From: Acidovorax sp. 1608163
GTDB taxonomy: Bacteria; Pseudomonadota; Gammaproteobacteria; Burkholderiales; Burkholderiaceae_C
Direction: 5' to 3'
NCBI RefSeq assembly: GCF_003669015.1
Contig: NZ_CP033069.1
Location: forward strand, 2,924,501-2,988,500
Length of the DNA stretch: 64,000 nt
Numbering within the stretch: position 1 is the stretch's first letter; each line of letters begins with the position of its first letter. The position numbers and the translations under genes are program-made. The notes under the pieces were generated by a model. That model worked only from the letters and a program-made list of their open reading frames with translations, was not told the DNA's origin and searched no databases. This document shows, piece after piece, positions 19,963 through 29,007 of this stretch.

Positions 19963-20034
19963 GACGACAAGGGCAATGGTGGCAGCGGCAACAACTGGGC
20001 CTGCGCAGCGCGGTGAGGGAAGGCGCGCGACCGG

Positions 20035-21513
20035 TCAACGCGAGGTAGCCGAGGCCGGGGCCGTAGCCGCCGAGGCCGGAGCACTGGCGCGGGATGCCCC
20101 GGTAGCCGGCGCAGCCGGTGCAGGGGCCGCAGCACCGCTGGCCGCCCCTTGCGGGCCTGCGGGTGCCTGTGCACGCCGGTTGCGGAAGAAGGCCCGGCGC
20201 TCTTCCTGCGACATCTTGGCAACCTGCTCGCGCTCCTGCGGGGTCAGGCTGGCCATCAGGGCGGCGCGTCGGGCGCCCGCGTCCTGCGCTGCGGCGTCGG
20301 CACGGGTGGCCACGGCGGCGTCAATCACGGCCACCTTGGCGCCTTCGCGCAGGCGGTCAATGCCATCGGTCACCACCTGCTCACCGTCTTGCAGCTCGCC
20401 CTCCACGCTCACGCGATCACCATCGGCCACGCCCACGCGGATGCGCCGCTGCGTCACGGTGCCATCGGGGCGCACCAGGTACACGTAGTTGTTTTGCACC
20501 GCCGTGCTGGGCACCGTGAGCACGTCTTTGAGCAGGTTGACCTGCAGCTTCACGTTGACGAACTGGTTGGGGAAGAGCAGGCCCTCTTCGTTGTCAAACG
20601 CCGCCTTGGCCTTGATGGTGCCGGTGGTGGCGTCGATGGCGTTGTCTACCGCGCCCAGGCGGCCCCGCGCCAGGCGCTGCTTCTGGTCGCGGTCCCACAG
20701 CTCCACCGGCAGGCTCGCGCCGCTGGTCAGACGCTGATTGATGGCAACCAACTGGGCCTCGGGTACCGAAAACACCGCATCAATGGGCCGCACCTGGGTG
20801 ATGGTGACGATGCCTGTAGCGTCTGACGGGCCGACCACATTGCCCCGGTCGGCCTGGCGCAGGCCCAGCCGCCCGCCAATGGGGGCGGTGATGCGGGTGT
20901 AGCTCAGCTGCAGCTTGGCCGCATCCACCTGGGCCTGGTCGGCCGCCACGGTGCCTTCGAGCTGGCGCACCAGGGCTTTTTGGGTGTCTACCTGCTGACT
21001 GGCAATCGAGTCTTTGGCCAGCAGGTCCTGATAACGCTGCAAATCGAGCTGCGCGTTCTTGAGCTGGGCCTGGTCGCGCTGCAAGTTGCCTTGCACCTGC
21101 GTCAGCGTGGCCTGGTAGCTGCGGGGGTCAATCTCGGCCAGCAGTTGCCCGGCTTTGACCTCGTCGCCTTCCTTGAACTTGATGGACAGCAGCTCGCCAC
21201 TGGCCTTGGCGCGCACCACAGCGGTGGCGCGGGCGCTCAGGGTGCCAATGGCGCTGACCATGACGCGCACATCCTGGCGCTGCACCACGCCCACCGATAC
21301 GGGCTGCGCGCCGCCTGCCCCGCTGAACCGCCCCGGTGCCCGGGCAGCGCCGGCTGCGGGGGCGCCAGCGGCAGCAGGGGCTTGCTGCTGCTTCCACCAC
21401 CAGCCACCTGCACCGGCCAGTGCGACCAAGACCAGCAACACAAACCACCACAGGGCGCGACCAGTTTGGCGCGCAGCAGAAGGGAAACGGCGAAGGAATG
21501 ATTGGGCAGGCAT
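20035..21513 (-). CDS. mdtA: RND periplasmic adaptor (membrane fusion protein), MdtA-like
   Basis: The periplasmic adaptor linking the RND pump to the outer-membrane channel, 492 aa. It has an N-terminal membrane anchor (WWFVLLVLVALAGAGGWWW), an Ala/Pro linker, a lipoyl half-motif (VRAKASGELLSIKFKEGDEVKAG type), an alpha-helical hairpin, the second lipoyl half (YTRITAPIGGRLGLRQADRG) and beta-barrel and membrane-proximal domains. A long C-terminal tail (about residues 400-492) is Ala/Pro/Ser-rich with one short basic helix, longer than in E. coli MdtA. Start ATG 21513 places the anchor near the N-terminus. It is first in the operon. Confidence 0.9.
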   Translation of the reverse strand: MPAQSFLRRFPSAARQTGRALWWFVLLVLVALAGAGGWWWKQQQAPAAAGAPAAGAARAPGRFSGAGGAQPVSVGVVQRQDVRVMVSAIGTLSARATAVVRAKASGELLSIKFKEGDEVKAGQLLAEIDPRSYQATLTQVQGNLQRDQAQLKNAQLDLQRYQDLLAKDSIASQQVDTQKALVRQLEGTVAADQAQVDAAKLQLSYTRITAPIGGRLGLRQADRGNVVGPSDATGIVTITQVRPIDAVFSVPEAQLVAINQRLTSGASLPVELWDRDQKQRLARGRLGAVDNAIDATTGTIKAKAAFDNEEGLLFPNQFVNVKLQVNLLKDVLTVPSTAVQNNYVYLVRPDGTVTQRRIRVGVADGDRVSVEGELQDGEQVVTDGIDRLREGAKVAVIDAAVATRADAAAQDAGARRAALMASLTPQEREQVAKMSQEERRAFFRNRRAQAPAGPQGAASGAAAPAPAAPATGASRASAPASAATAPASATSR

Positions 21514-21607
21514 GAAGGCGCAGCAAAGTGAAAACCGAAGCCGTATGGTAGCCACGCACTCCAATTTGCCCCCAGGCAGGGGGCTGGATTTACCAAGGCT
21601 TTACGAA

Positions 21608-21631
21608 GGCCCCGCATGCACGCGCGGGGCC
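21608..21631 (-). other. Hairpin between lysE-like and mdtA-like genes
   Basis: GGCCCCGC (21608-21615) and GCGGGGCC (21624-21631) form an 8-bp GC stem just after the LysE-type stop and about 95 bp upstream of the mdtA-like start. No T run follows on the minus strand, so termination here would be weak. It may separate the two transcription units. Confidence 0.4.
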
Positions 21632-21640
21632 TGCAGGGCT

Positions 21641-22273
21641 TCAGCGCTGAGAGGCCAGCAGCAGGCCGCCCGCCCCCATGAAGAAGCCGCCCGTGGCCTT
21701 GTTCAAACGCACCACCCCACGCGATGTGCGGATGAAGCGGCGAATCTGGCGCCCGCCGGTGGCATAGACCGCCGTCGAGACAAATTCAGACATCAAATAG
21801 ATAGATCCCAGCACCAGAAACTGGGACGCTGCGGGCCGCGATGGGTCGATGAATTGCGGGAAGATGGCCGCAAACAGCACGATGGCCTTGGGGTTGGTGA
21901 TGCCCAGCAAAAACTCCTGGGAGATCAGGGCTCTGAGCTGGACGGGGGCCTGGGTTGGCGCCACCTCACCGTTGTCCAGCATTTGCAAGCCGCCAAATTC
22001 GCGGCTGCGCCAGGCGCGCCAACCCAGCCAGAACAGGTAACAAGCGCCCACCCATTTCACGACCGTGAAGGCGGTTTCAGACGCCAGCAGCATGGCGCCC
22101 AGGCCCACCGCAGACACGGTCAAAAAAATCGCAAACGCGGCCACACGCCCCAGCGTCGCAATCAACGCAGCGCCCACCCCGGCGCGAATGCCGTTGTTCA
22201 GGCCGCAAAAATTGTTGGGGCCGGGCGTGAGGGAGATGGCAATCGCCACCGGAACAAAAAGCAGGGCATCCAT
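21641..22273 (-). CDS. LysE/RhtB family exporter
   Basis: A 210-aa inner-membrane translocator of the LysE family, which exports amino acids or related small molecules. The early SLTPGPNNFCGLNNGIRAG motif is diagnostic, and the mid-protein LLGITNPKAIVLFAAIFPQF is also typical. About six helices are predicted. ATG 22273 has CTGGAGA upstream and gives the usual family length. The substrate cannot be read from sequence. It may be co-transcribed with the ABC ATPase 146 bp upstream, but there is no shared theme. Confidence 0.88.
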   Translation of the reverse strand: MDALLFVPVAIAISLTPGPNNFCGLNNGIRAGVGAALIATLGRVAAFAIFLTVSAVGLGAMLLASETAFTVVKWVGACYLFWLGWRAWRSREFGGLQMLDNGEVAPTQAPVQLRALISQEFLLGITNPKAIVLFAAIFPQFIDPSRPAASQFLVLGSIYLMSEFVSTAVYATGGRQIRRFIRTSRGVVRLNKATGGFFMGAGGLLLASQR

Positions 22274-22419
22274 GCGGTAAATCTCCAGGAAGAGTCTGCC
22301 CACGATCACCCCGGGGCCGCGCACCGGTCTTTGCGGGATCGTAAACAGGCTCAGAGTGTAGGCCCGCGCACCCAGCCCTGCAGTGCGGGGACATTGTGGG
22401 CGGCGACGTGACCCACAGA

Positions 22420-23055
22420 TCATTCGCGCGGGGGCAACTCCAGCACCTGTGTCCACCGCACCCCAGGCAAAGGCGCGTAGTGGGCCACCACCACGGCACG
22501 CTCGGCCCCCTGGCAACTGCGGCCCAGGGCTTGGGCCAAATAGACCACCGAGGGCTTGTCCAACCCGGCAATAGGCTCGTCGATCAAGGTCAGCCGCGCT
22601 TGGCTGGCCAGGGCTGCGGCCATGCAGACCTTGCGGCGTGTGCCGGTGGACAGGGCGTAAAAGGTTTTGTCCAGGTGCTCTGCCAGCGCAAAGCCCTGGA
22701 TGTGCAGCGCCAGGGCTTCAGCATCCCAGCCAGGGTAGCGCCGGGCCTGAGCGTCCAGCCAAGCCTGTGCGGTCCATGGGTCGAGAGTGTCAGAGCGAGG
22801 GTCGGCATGGAATACCTGGGCGCGATACGCCTCAGGAGACTGCCCTGCACTGATGCCATGCAGCGTGAGGCGCCCTTGCTGGGGCGTCAGCTCTCCCGCC
22901 AGCAAGCGCAGCAGGGTGGTCTTGCCCGTGCTTTCGTCCCCACACACCAGCACCAGGCCGACCCCAATGCGGGCTTGGAAGCCTGAAAACACAGGGGCGT
23001 TGGGATAACCGAAATGCAGATCGTCGATGGACAACAAAGGGCTGGCGGATGGCAT
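22420..23055 (-). CDS. Stand-alone ABC transporter ATPase, CcmA-like
   Basis: A 211-aa ATP-binding cassette. It has Walker A GDESTGKTT (about residue 38), a Q-loop replaced by QVFHADPRS, a signature LSTGTRRK in place of LSGGQ, Walker B LTLIDEP and an H-loop VVVAHYAP. No permease gene lies next to it, so its partner is elsewhere or it acts alone. The signature variant resembles short CcmA-like and FtsE-like exporters. ATG 23055 is chosen because the ABC fold begins about seven residues later. The hypothetical gene at 23184 is divergent. Confidence 0.8.
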   Translation of the reverse strand: MPSASPLLSIDDLHFGYPNAPVFSGFQARIGVGLVLVCGDESTGKTTLLRLLAGELTPQQGRLTLHGISAGQSPEAYRAQVFHADPRSDTLDPWTAQAWLDAQARRYPGWDAEALALHIQGFALAEHLDKTFYALSTGTRRKVCMAAALASQARLTLIDEPIAGLDKPSVVYLAQALGRSCQGAERAVVVAHYAPLPGVRWTQVLELPPRE

Positions 23056-23183
23056 GGTGACAAGCAGATGAAGGTGGCGAGAGCCGGGGGTTGGGTGGCG
23101 CATTGTGCTCCGCCACCACCGCGACAATCTGCACAATGCCTGCCCTAAGCGCCCGTTCCAGCCACCATTGCACCCCACCGACC

Positions 23184-23552
23184 ATGACACTCAGCTACCT
23201 TGATTTTGACTACAGCGAAGACTACGAGGGCACGGGCACCTTCGATGCCATGGCCAGCGTGACCCCCCAGCAATGGCCAGCCTTACAAGCCGAGGTGGCC
23301 CAGGTGCTGGTTTGGTGCGCGCAGCAATTCACAGCAGGCCCAGCCCCCTTGGAGGATGGCGGTGACTGGGATTACGACCTGCAAGGCAGCGAGGAAACCG
23401 TCGCCCCGTTGGCTCTGCAATTCAACCCCGCCACAGGCGCGGTTGAGCGCAGGGTCGGAGCACCGGGTGCGCCCCGCATCACCCTCACGTTGTCCATCAG
23501 CGGCAGCCCGTCGTTTTGCCAGGCCCTGCGCAGCGCGTTTGACCTCACGTAA
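23184..23552 (+). CDS. Hypothetical acidic 122-aa protein
   Basis: I do not recognise this protein. It is acidic and Trp/Tyr-rich at the N-terminus (repeated Tyr-Asp and Asp-Tyr pairs), has no signal peptide or membrane segment, and ends in a beta-type stretch (RITLTLSISGSPSF). A cytosolic, globular protein is likely. ATG 23184 is the first Met that gives a compact product. It diverges from the ABC ATPase gene and precedes a Tat-exported hydrolase gene by 112 bp. Confidence 0.6.
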   Translation: MTLSYLDFDYSEDYEGTGTFDAMASVTPQQWPALQAEVAQVLVWCAQQFTAGPAPLEDGGDWDYDLQGSEETVAPLALQFNPATGAVERRVGAPGAPRITLTLSISGSPSFCQALRSAFDLT

Positions 23553-23664
23553 AAGCGCTCGCAAACCCCCTTGATGGCAAGGGGCAAAACATCGGCGCAG
23601 CAGGCCCTGCGGCCCAAAGCTACAGTCCGAAACTTAACGGTTTTTAAATGACTGGAGAGTATCG

Positions 23665-24633
23665 ATGCTGAAACGCCGCCAATTTCTGGGTGCCGGCCTG
23701 GGCGCATGCGCCTACGCCGCTGGCTCGTTTGTGCCTGTGTGGGCCCAAAACGCGCCGAACTTGGGTACCCCCGCACTGCCCTCGCCGGGCTTTCGCCGCA
23801 CCAAGGTGGGCGATGCCGAAGTCATTGCCGTGATCGACGGCATTGCCCGGCGCCCGCTGGGTGAAGAGTTTGTCAAAAATGCCCCATTGGCCGAAGTGCG
23901 CGCTCTGCTGGCGACACAGGGCCTGCCCACCGACTACATCGATGTGCCCTTCACCCCCTTTGTGGTGATCACAGGCGGGCACAAGGTGCTCATCGATACC
24001 GGGCTGGGCGATTTTGGTGGCCCTACCGCAGGCAAGTTGCTGGAGAACCTGCGCGCAGCGGGTGTGCCCGCATCTGACATCGACACCGTGCTGATCAGCC
24101 ACTTCCATGGGGATCACATCAACGGTCTGCGCAACAAGGCAGGTGAGCTGGCGTTTCCAAAGGCCAAGGTGATGGTGCCTGCGGCTGAATACGCGTTCTG
24201 GATGGATGACGCCCGCATGGCCGCGGCCCCCGCTGGGCAAAAAGGGGCTTTCGAAAATGCACGCCGCACATTCAACGGCATGGCGCCGGACATGCTGGTG
24301 CAGTTCGCTGCGGGCAGCGAGGTGCTGCCGGGTGTCCGTTCTGTGGCGGCCTACGGTCACACCCCTGGGCACACGTTGTTTGAAGTGGCATCTGCCGGCC
24401 AGAACTTCTTTTACCTGGCCGACCTGACCAACGTGCCTGCCCTCTTCGCCCGCAACCCCGATTGGGCAGTGACCTTTGACATGGATGCCGAAGCGGCCCG
24501 CAAGGTACGCCGCGAAGTCTTTGCGCGGGTGACCGCGAGCAAGGCACTGGTGGGCGGATTCCACTTCCCGTTCCCGGCTTTTGGCAAGGTGGCCGCTTCG
24601 GGCAATGGGTTTGCCTTTGAGCCTGGCGTGTGA
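23665..24633 (+). CDS. Tat-exported MBL-fold metallo-hydrolase
   Basis: A 322-aa zinc hydrolase of the metallo-beta-lactamase fold, probably periplasmic. It has an N-terminal twin-arginine signal (KRRQFLGAG, then a weakly hydrophobic stretch ending near VWAQ) and the zinc motif SHFHGDH (about residue 152-158). A further His ligand lies in AYGHTPGHT and a late Asp/His pair follows. Relatives act on lactones, quorum-sensing signals, organophosphates or unknown esters, so the substrate is open. It overlaps the next gene by 4 bases, so the pair is likely translated together. Confidence 0.87.
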   Translation: MLKRRQFLGAGLGACAYAAGSFVPVWAQNAPNLGTPALPSPGFRRTKVGDAEVIAVIDGIARRPLGEEFVKNAPLAEVRALLATQGLPTDYIDVPFTPFVVITGGHKVLIDTGLGDFGGPTAGKLLENLRAAGVPASDIDTVLISHFHGDHINGLRNKAGELAFPKAKVMVPAAEYAFWMDDARMAAAPAGQKGAFENARRTFNGMAPDMLVQFAAGSEVLPGVRSVAAYGHTPGHTLFEVASAGQNFFYLADLTNVPALFARNPDWAVTFDMDAEAARKVRREVFARVTASKALVGGFHFPFPAFGKVAASGNGFAFEPGV

Positions 24634-25223
24634 TGACCCTGAGTCCCATGCTCCATCGGCCCACCCGGCGCACTCTGCTGGCGGCAGGCCTGGGCATGGA
24701 AGTCCTCCCCGCTTGGGCCGACGGCGATGTGCAGGCCCTGTTGCGGGCAGGCGGCGTGGTGATGGCATTTCGGCACGCCACTGCGCCTGGCACCTTCGAT
24801 CCACCGCAGTTTCGCCTGGACGACTGCGGCACCCAGCGCAACCTGAGCGAGGCGGGGCGATCGCAGGCCCGGCGCATGGGTGACTGGTTTACGCAGCGCC
24901 AGTTGCAGCCAGCGCAAGTCAAATCCAGCCCTTGGTGCCGGTGCATCGACACTGCTGCACTGGCCTTCAGGCCACCCGAGATCTGGAGCGCCTTGGGCTC
25001 GCCCCATGGGGCGCCGGAAACCACCGGTGCCAGCCACTTGCGCGAACTGCGCGATGCACTGCAATTGGCGTCGCAGCGCACTGGACGGTTCGATGTGTGG
25101 GTGACACACATGTTCGTCCTGCAGGATTTGGTTCAGGCTAATACCCAGTCGGGCGAAGGGCTGGTGCTGCAAGCGCAGGCATCTGGTGCGGTGCGCGTCC
25201 TTGCTCGGCTGCAGATTGCATAG
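24630..25223 (+). CDS. Histidine phosphatase family protein, exported
   Basis: A 197-aa member of the histidine phosphatase superfamily, with the phospho-His in the FRHATAPG motif (about residue 47). A second Arg-rich block (SSPWCRCIDTA, in place of the usual SPxxRAxxTA) and a late catalytic His in VWVTHMFVLQ complete the site. The N-terminus has an RR-x-LLAAGLG stretch that looks like a twin-arginine signal, matching the co-expressed hydrolase (4-base overlap). Both would act in the periplasm. The substrate is unknown. Confidence 0.8.
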   Translation: MMTLSPMLHRPTRRTLLAAGLGMEVLPAWADGDVQALLRAGGVVMAFRHATAPGTFDPPQFRLDDCGTQRNLSEAGRSQARRMGDWFTQRQLQPAQVKSSPWCRCIDTAALAFRPPEIWSALGSPHGAPETTGASHLRELRDALQLASQRTGRFDVWVTHMFVLQDLVQANTQSGEGLVLQAQASGAVRVLARLQIA

Positions 25224-25371
25224 CACAGCGCGTATATCCGAACCACTCACCGAAGACTTCAAATAGCGCTACTCAAAGGCACTGAAGCACGCGTGCGACA
25301 ACCTTTTTTTGGTGGTGGCCCGCGACCTATGGCCTAATATCTGTTTTCCACCATTTTTCCAGAGACCTTCC

Positions 25372-25542
25372 ATGGGCAACAAGATCGTTACCGAAGCAGA
25401 CCGCAAGCGCACACCCCGCCCCACGCCCGTGCCCGGCTACACATTGGCCACCCCAGGCCGTGGCCAGCGCGTGAGCCTGGAGCGCGGTGTTGCAACCCGC
25501 AGCAAGAAGAACCCTGGCAAGCGCTCCAAGAAGGGCGGCTAA
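25372..25542 (+). CDS. Small very basic protein, 56 aa
   Basis: A 56-aa protein rich in Lys, Arg, Pro and Gly, with a C-terminal SKKNPGKRSKKGG tail and no hydrophobic segment. The charge suggests nucleic-acid or ribosome binding, but I do not recognise a family. It is bounded by its own strong terminator at 25580 and preceded by an AT-richer stretch (TAATAT at 25335) that may hold the promoter. This supports a real, independently expressed gene. Confidence 0.6.
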   Translation: MGNKIVTEADRKRTPRPTPVPGYTLATPGRGQRVSLERGVATRSKKNPGKRSKKGG

Positions 25543-25577
25543 AGCCTGCTGGGGTCCGTCGAGGGCCTCAGAACAAA

Positions 25578-25606
25578 AAAAGCCAACCGTTCGGTTGGCT
25601 TTTTTC
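25578..25606 (+). terminator. Intrinsic terminator after the small basic gene
   Basis: AAGCCAACC and GGTTGGCTT form a 9-bp stem around a GTTC loop, followed by a T6 run on plus and preceded by an A run. It can therefore also serve the kinase gene ending at 25628 on the minus strand. Confidence 0.92.
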
Positions 25607-25627
25607 ATGGCCGATGCGCAACCGCCG

Positions 25628-28162
25628 TCACAGTGGAGCTGGTTGTGTCTCGGAGAACCCGCGAGCAGGCAGGACGATGTGGAATGACGCGCCTTTGGGT
25701 GACAAATTGCGGGCAAATATCTGCCCCCCCATGGCTTCGATGATTTTGCGGCAAATGGCCAGCCCCAAGCCCGTACCGCCCGAGCCGTCCTTGGTTTTGC
25801 TGGACTGAACGAAGGCCTCAAAAATCGTCTCCAGCTCCGCCTCGGGCACCCCGGGGCCTTCATCACGCACTTCCAGGTGCACCTGCCCTTGCGAATCCAC
25901 GCGCCCCAGCAGCCTGATGGCCGAGCCTTGGGGCGAGAACTTGATGGCATTGGCCACCACGTTGCGAATGACCTGCTGCAACCGCAAAGGATCGACCTTG
26001 GCAACCAGGGGCAGGTCGGACATTTGCACGTGCATCGATTGTTGGTTGCGGGTGAGCAAAGGCTCCAGCTCCTGCACCACCGGGTGCACCAGCCCCCGCA
26101 AGTCGATGCGTTCCAGATGGAATGTGCCCACCGTGCTTTCGAGCTTGGAGACCTCCAGCAAATCATTGACCAGGGCCAGCATGCGCTGCCCGGCCGAGTG
26201 AATGTCTTCAAACATACCCGCCAGGCGCGGCTCCGCGCGTCCACGCAAAGCACCCAGCTCAGCAAACCCCAGGATCGACTGCAAGGGGGTGCGCAGTTCG
26301 TGGCTCATGTTGGCCACAAACTCGGACTTGGCCCGCGATGCCTCCTCGGCTGCTTGCCGGGCCTCCTGGGTGGCACGCTCGGCTTGGCGGAATTCACTCA
26401 CGTCCACAAAGATGGTGAGCACACCCGAGGCCTTGCTCTGCACATCGGGGATGACAGCCTTGATGACACGCGTTTCACGCCGCGTCCCATTGCCATGGAG
26501 CACCTTGGTCTCATAAAAGGTCTGCCCGCCGCAAGCCACCAATTGCCGGTTGTGCTCTTGCTCTTCCTGCGCTTCGTTGGCGGGTAAAAAGCCGCTCAAC
26601 CGGCGCCCCACCACCATGGCCCGCTCCAGGCCTTTGTACTCTTCCCACGCACGGTTGACCTGCACCACCACCCCATCGGCCTGGGTAACCGCAATGGGCA
26701 GTGGGTTGGTGTCCAGCAGCAGATTCTGAAAGGCAATCTGCTCCTGCAAACGGCGCTGCGCGGCCCAGCGCTCGGTCACATTCACAGCGCTGCCGGCAAA
26801 CCCGACAAAGCGCCCTTCCGCCTGCAAGGCCACCAGGGCCACGTCGAACTGCAACTCACGCCCGTCACCCAGGCGGACCATGGCTTGGCAGTTTCGCACC
26901 CCTGCGGCGGCCAGCGGGTCCAAGGCGGCCGTGACGGCGCTGCGGCTGGCGGGATCGACGATGTCTTGCAGGCGCTTGCCAATGGCCTGCTCGGCCGGGC
27001 TACCGCTGAAAGCAAGCCAATGGGCATTGACGTAGGTGATGACCCCATGCACGTCGGTGCGGAAGATCAGCTCTTGCACGCTGCGCATCAGCACGCTCAG
27101 TTCACGCTCGCTCTGGGCAATGCGCTGCTGCGCACGGTCTGCGGCCAGGCGGGCCGACTCACGCAGCCGCACCGTTCGCCAAATGGCAAAAGTAAGCCCC
27201 ACCACCAGCAGCACCAGCACGCCGCCCACCCCCAGCAATGCGCTGGCACTGTAAAACCAATTCCAGGCGGCATGGCTGTACGACTCTTCCACAATCACCA
27301 CCAGCGGCTTGGTGCCAGAGGTGCGAAACGCCAGGATTTGCCGCTCGCCCAGGGCGCCCTTGCCGATGTAAGAAGCATGCTCGCGCGCAGGCAGAAAATT
27401 AGTAAACACCGGGATGCTGCCCACGCTGGAGCCCACCAGGCGTGCGCCTTCCCGAGACCCTGCCAGCACGCCGCCCCGGTAGGTGGTGATGACGGAGTCA
27501 TAGCTTTCGGTCTCCAGCGTCAGGTACTGGAAGTTGGAGAACGCATCCGGATTGGCCAAGCCCACCAGCACCAGAGGCCGGCCAGCCTCGGTCACAAAAG
27601 ACTGCAGCAGTGGAAGGAAGGCCAAGCCTTGGGGCACCTCTTGCGCGGCCCCTGCGGCACGTATGGCACCCAACCCACGGCCCATGATCAACGGCCCAAT
27701 GCTACTGCGCCCCACGGGGCCTCGCGGTCCGAGCTGGTCCATATTAATGCGCATGCCCGCTTCGCTGCCATTGGTGCTGGCCACCACATTGCCATGCACG
27801 TCCACCACGGCAATCGCTCGCAAAAAGGGCAAACCCAACAGCGCTTGGTTCAGCGCAGCCTGCATGCGCTCAGCGTCTGGTGCAGAGGCTCGCAAAACAG
27901 GAGATGCCGACAGCGCATCCAGCGCCATCTCACCCGACTCCAGCGTGCGCGTGGCTTGGTCTTCCAGCACCCGGGCCAGCAATGCTGCGTGGGCTTGGTC
28001 TGCGGCAATCGTGCTGCGAAAGTCACTCACCGCCAGCAAGACCACTGCCAGCAACGCGCCGAGCGCTGCCAGGGCCCCGCCCACCAGCACCAAGGTGCTG
28101 GCCTTCGACCACCGCCCCAGTGCAATGGCAGAAGTGCTGGCAGGTGCGCGTGTGCGGGCCAT
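25628..28162 (-). CDS. Membrane PAS/PAS sensor histidine kinase
   Basis: An 844-aa inner-membrane kinase. It has an N-terminal helix (about 22-47) and a large periplasmic Cache-type sensor (about 50-300) bounded by a second helix (about 308-330). Two PAS domains follow (about 350-470 and 480-590), the second with a PAC-like end. The HisKA domain has SHELRTPLQSILGF with His621, and the HATPase_c domain has the N box NVVANAIKFSP and GTGLGLAICRKI. It has no receiver of its own, so phosphate must pass to separate receivers, several of which lie upstream and divergent. The binding-protein gene lies 2 bp upstream. Confidence 0.9.
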   Translation of the reverse strand: MARTRAPASTSAIALGRWSKASTLVLVGGALAALGALLAVVLLAVSDFRSTIAADQAHAALLARVLEDQATRTLESGEMALDALSASPVLRASAPDAERMQAALNQALLGLPFLRAIAVVDVHGNVVASTNGSEAGMRINMDQLGPRGPVGRSSIGPLIMGRGLGAIRAAGAAQEVPQGLAFLPLLQSFVTEAGRPLVLVGLANPDAFSNFQYLTLETESYDSVITTYRGGVLAGSREGARLVGSSVGSIPVFTNFLPAREHASYIGKGALGERQILAFRTSGTKPLVVIVEESYSHAAWNWFYSASALLGVGGVLVLLVVGLTFAIWRTVRLRESARLAADRAQQRIAQSERELSVLMRSVQELIFRTDVHGVITYVNAHWLAFSGSPAEQAIGKRLQDIVDPASRSAVTAALDPLAAAGVRNCQAMVRLGDGRELQFDVALVALQAEGRFVGFAGSAVNVTERWAAQRRLQEQIAFQNLLLDTNPLPIAVTQADGVVVQVNRAWEEYKGLERAMVVGRRLSGFLPANEAQEEQEHNRQLVACGGQTFYETKVLHGNGTRRETRVIKAVIPDVQSKASGVLTIFVDVSEFRQAERATQEARQAAEEASRAKSEFVANMSHELRTPLQSILGFAELGALRGRAEPRLAGMFEDIHSAGQRMLALVNDLLEVSKLESTVGTFHLERIDLRGLVHPVVQELEPLLTRNQQSMHVQMSDLPLVAKVDPLRLQQVIRNVVANAIKFSPQGSAIRLLGRVDSQGQVHLEVRDEGPGVPEAELETIFEAFVQSSKTKDGSGGTGLGLAICRKIIEAMGGQIFARNLSPKGASFHIVLPARGFSETQPAPL

Positions 28163-28164
28163 AC

Positions 28165-28959
28165 TTACCGCACCACGATCGGCCCCAGGCCATGGTTACC
28201 CGCCGCACGCTCCAGCCGCCCGTCGCGTTTGATGCGGGCCACAAAATCGTCGACCGTGGCAAGCCACTTGGCGTCACCAGGCTTGACCGCGTAGGCGTAA
28301 GGAATCACCGAAAAGGGGGCGGGCGAGGTGATCAGGCGGGCCCAGTCTGCGTTGTCCAGCAAACGCCGGCTGTACGGATAGTCCGTCATGAACACATCCA
28401 CCCGGCCAGCCACCAGCTCGCGCTCGCGGGTCGCGGGCAGCTTCACCCGCACCAGTTGCGCGTGCTTAAGGCGCTGCTCCATGACGGGCTCCATGAAAGT
28501 GCCCGCCTGCACCGCCACCAGCACGCCGGGCTTGTCGATATCAGCCCACTGCCTTATGACCTGGTTGCTCTTGGTGGTGATGCCGTAGATGTCACTGCGC
28601 AAGTACGGTTGGGTGAAGCGCAGCTTCTCGGCGCGCTGCTCAGTCACCCCAATCGCAAACATGGCTACGTCGCAGCGGTCTGCAGTGAGGTCCCCCACCA
28701 GTGCGGGAAAAGATGAATCCACATACTCCACGCGCACTTTCAGATCGGACGCAAGCTGGGCAGACAACTCAATGTCTACGCCCCCCAGCTCCTGCGTGCG
28801 CGCATGGCGGTAGGTCACGCCGTAGTACTCGGGCCAGATGCACACCCGCACCACGCCACTGGCACTCACCCTCTCAAGCACCGTCTGCGCGTGGGCAGCC
28901 ACAGCTGCCAGCAAGCTCCCGGCAACCACTGTGCAACGAAGCAACGATAAAAACCGCAT
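28165..28959 (-). CDS. Periplasmic substrate-binding protein (family 3)
   Basis: A 264-aa periplasmic binding protein of the amino-acid type (SBP_bac_3), with a signal peptide ending VAAHAQ. Typical segments are VRVCIWPEYYGVTYR, GGVDIELSAQLASDL, ADRCDVAMFAIGVTEQRAEK and a late DYPYSRRLL. No ABC permease or ATPase gene is near. It ends 2 bp before the sensor kinase gene, so a job as periplasmic signal receptor for that kinase is likely, by inference. ATG 28959 is chosen for the signal peptide. Confidence 0.85.
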   Translation of the reverse strand: MRFLSLLRCTVVAGSLLAAVAAHAQTVLERVSASGVVRVCIWPEYYGVTYRHARTQELGGVDIELSAQLASDLKVRVEYVDSSFPALVGDLTADRCDVAMFAIGVTEQRAEKLRFTQPYLRSDIYGITTKSNQVIRQWADIDKPGVLVAVQAGTFMEPVMEQRLKHAQLVRVKLPATRERELVAGRVDVFMTDYPYSRRLLDNADWARLITSPAPFSVIPYAYAVKPGDAKWLATVDDFVARIKRDGRLERAAGNHGLGPIVVR

Positions 28960-29007
28960 GGCAATCGCTCTCAAAAGAGGGAAGAAATGGTGAGGAACAA
29001 CCGGCAC

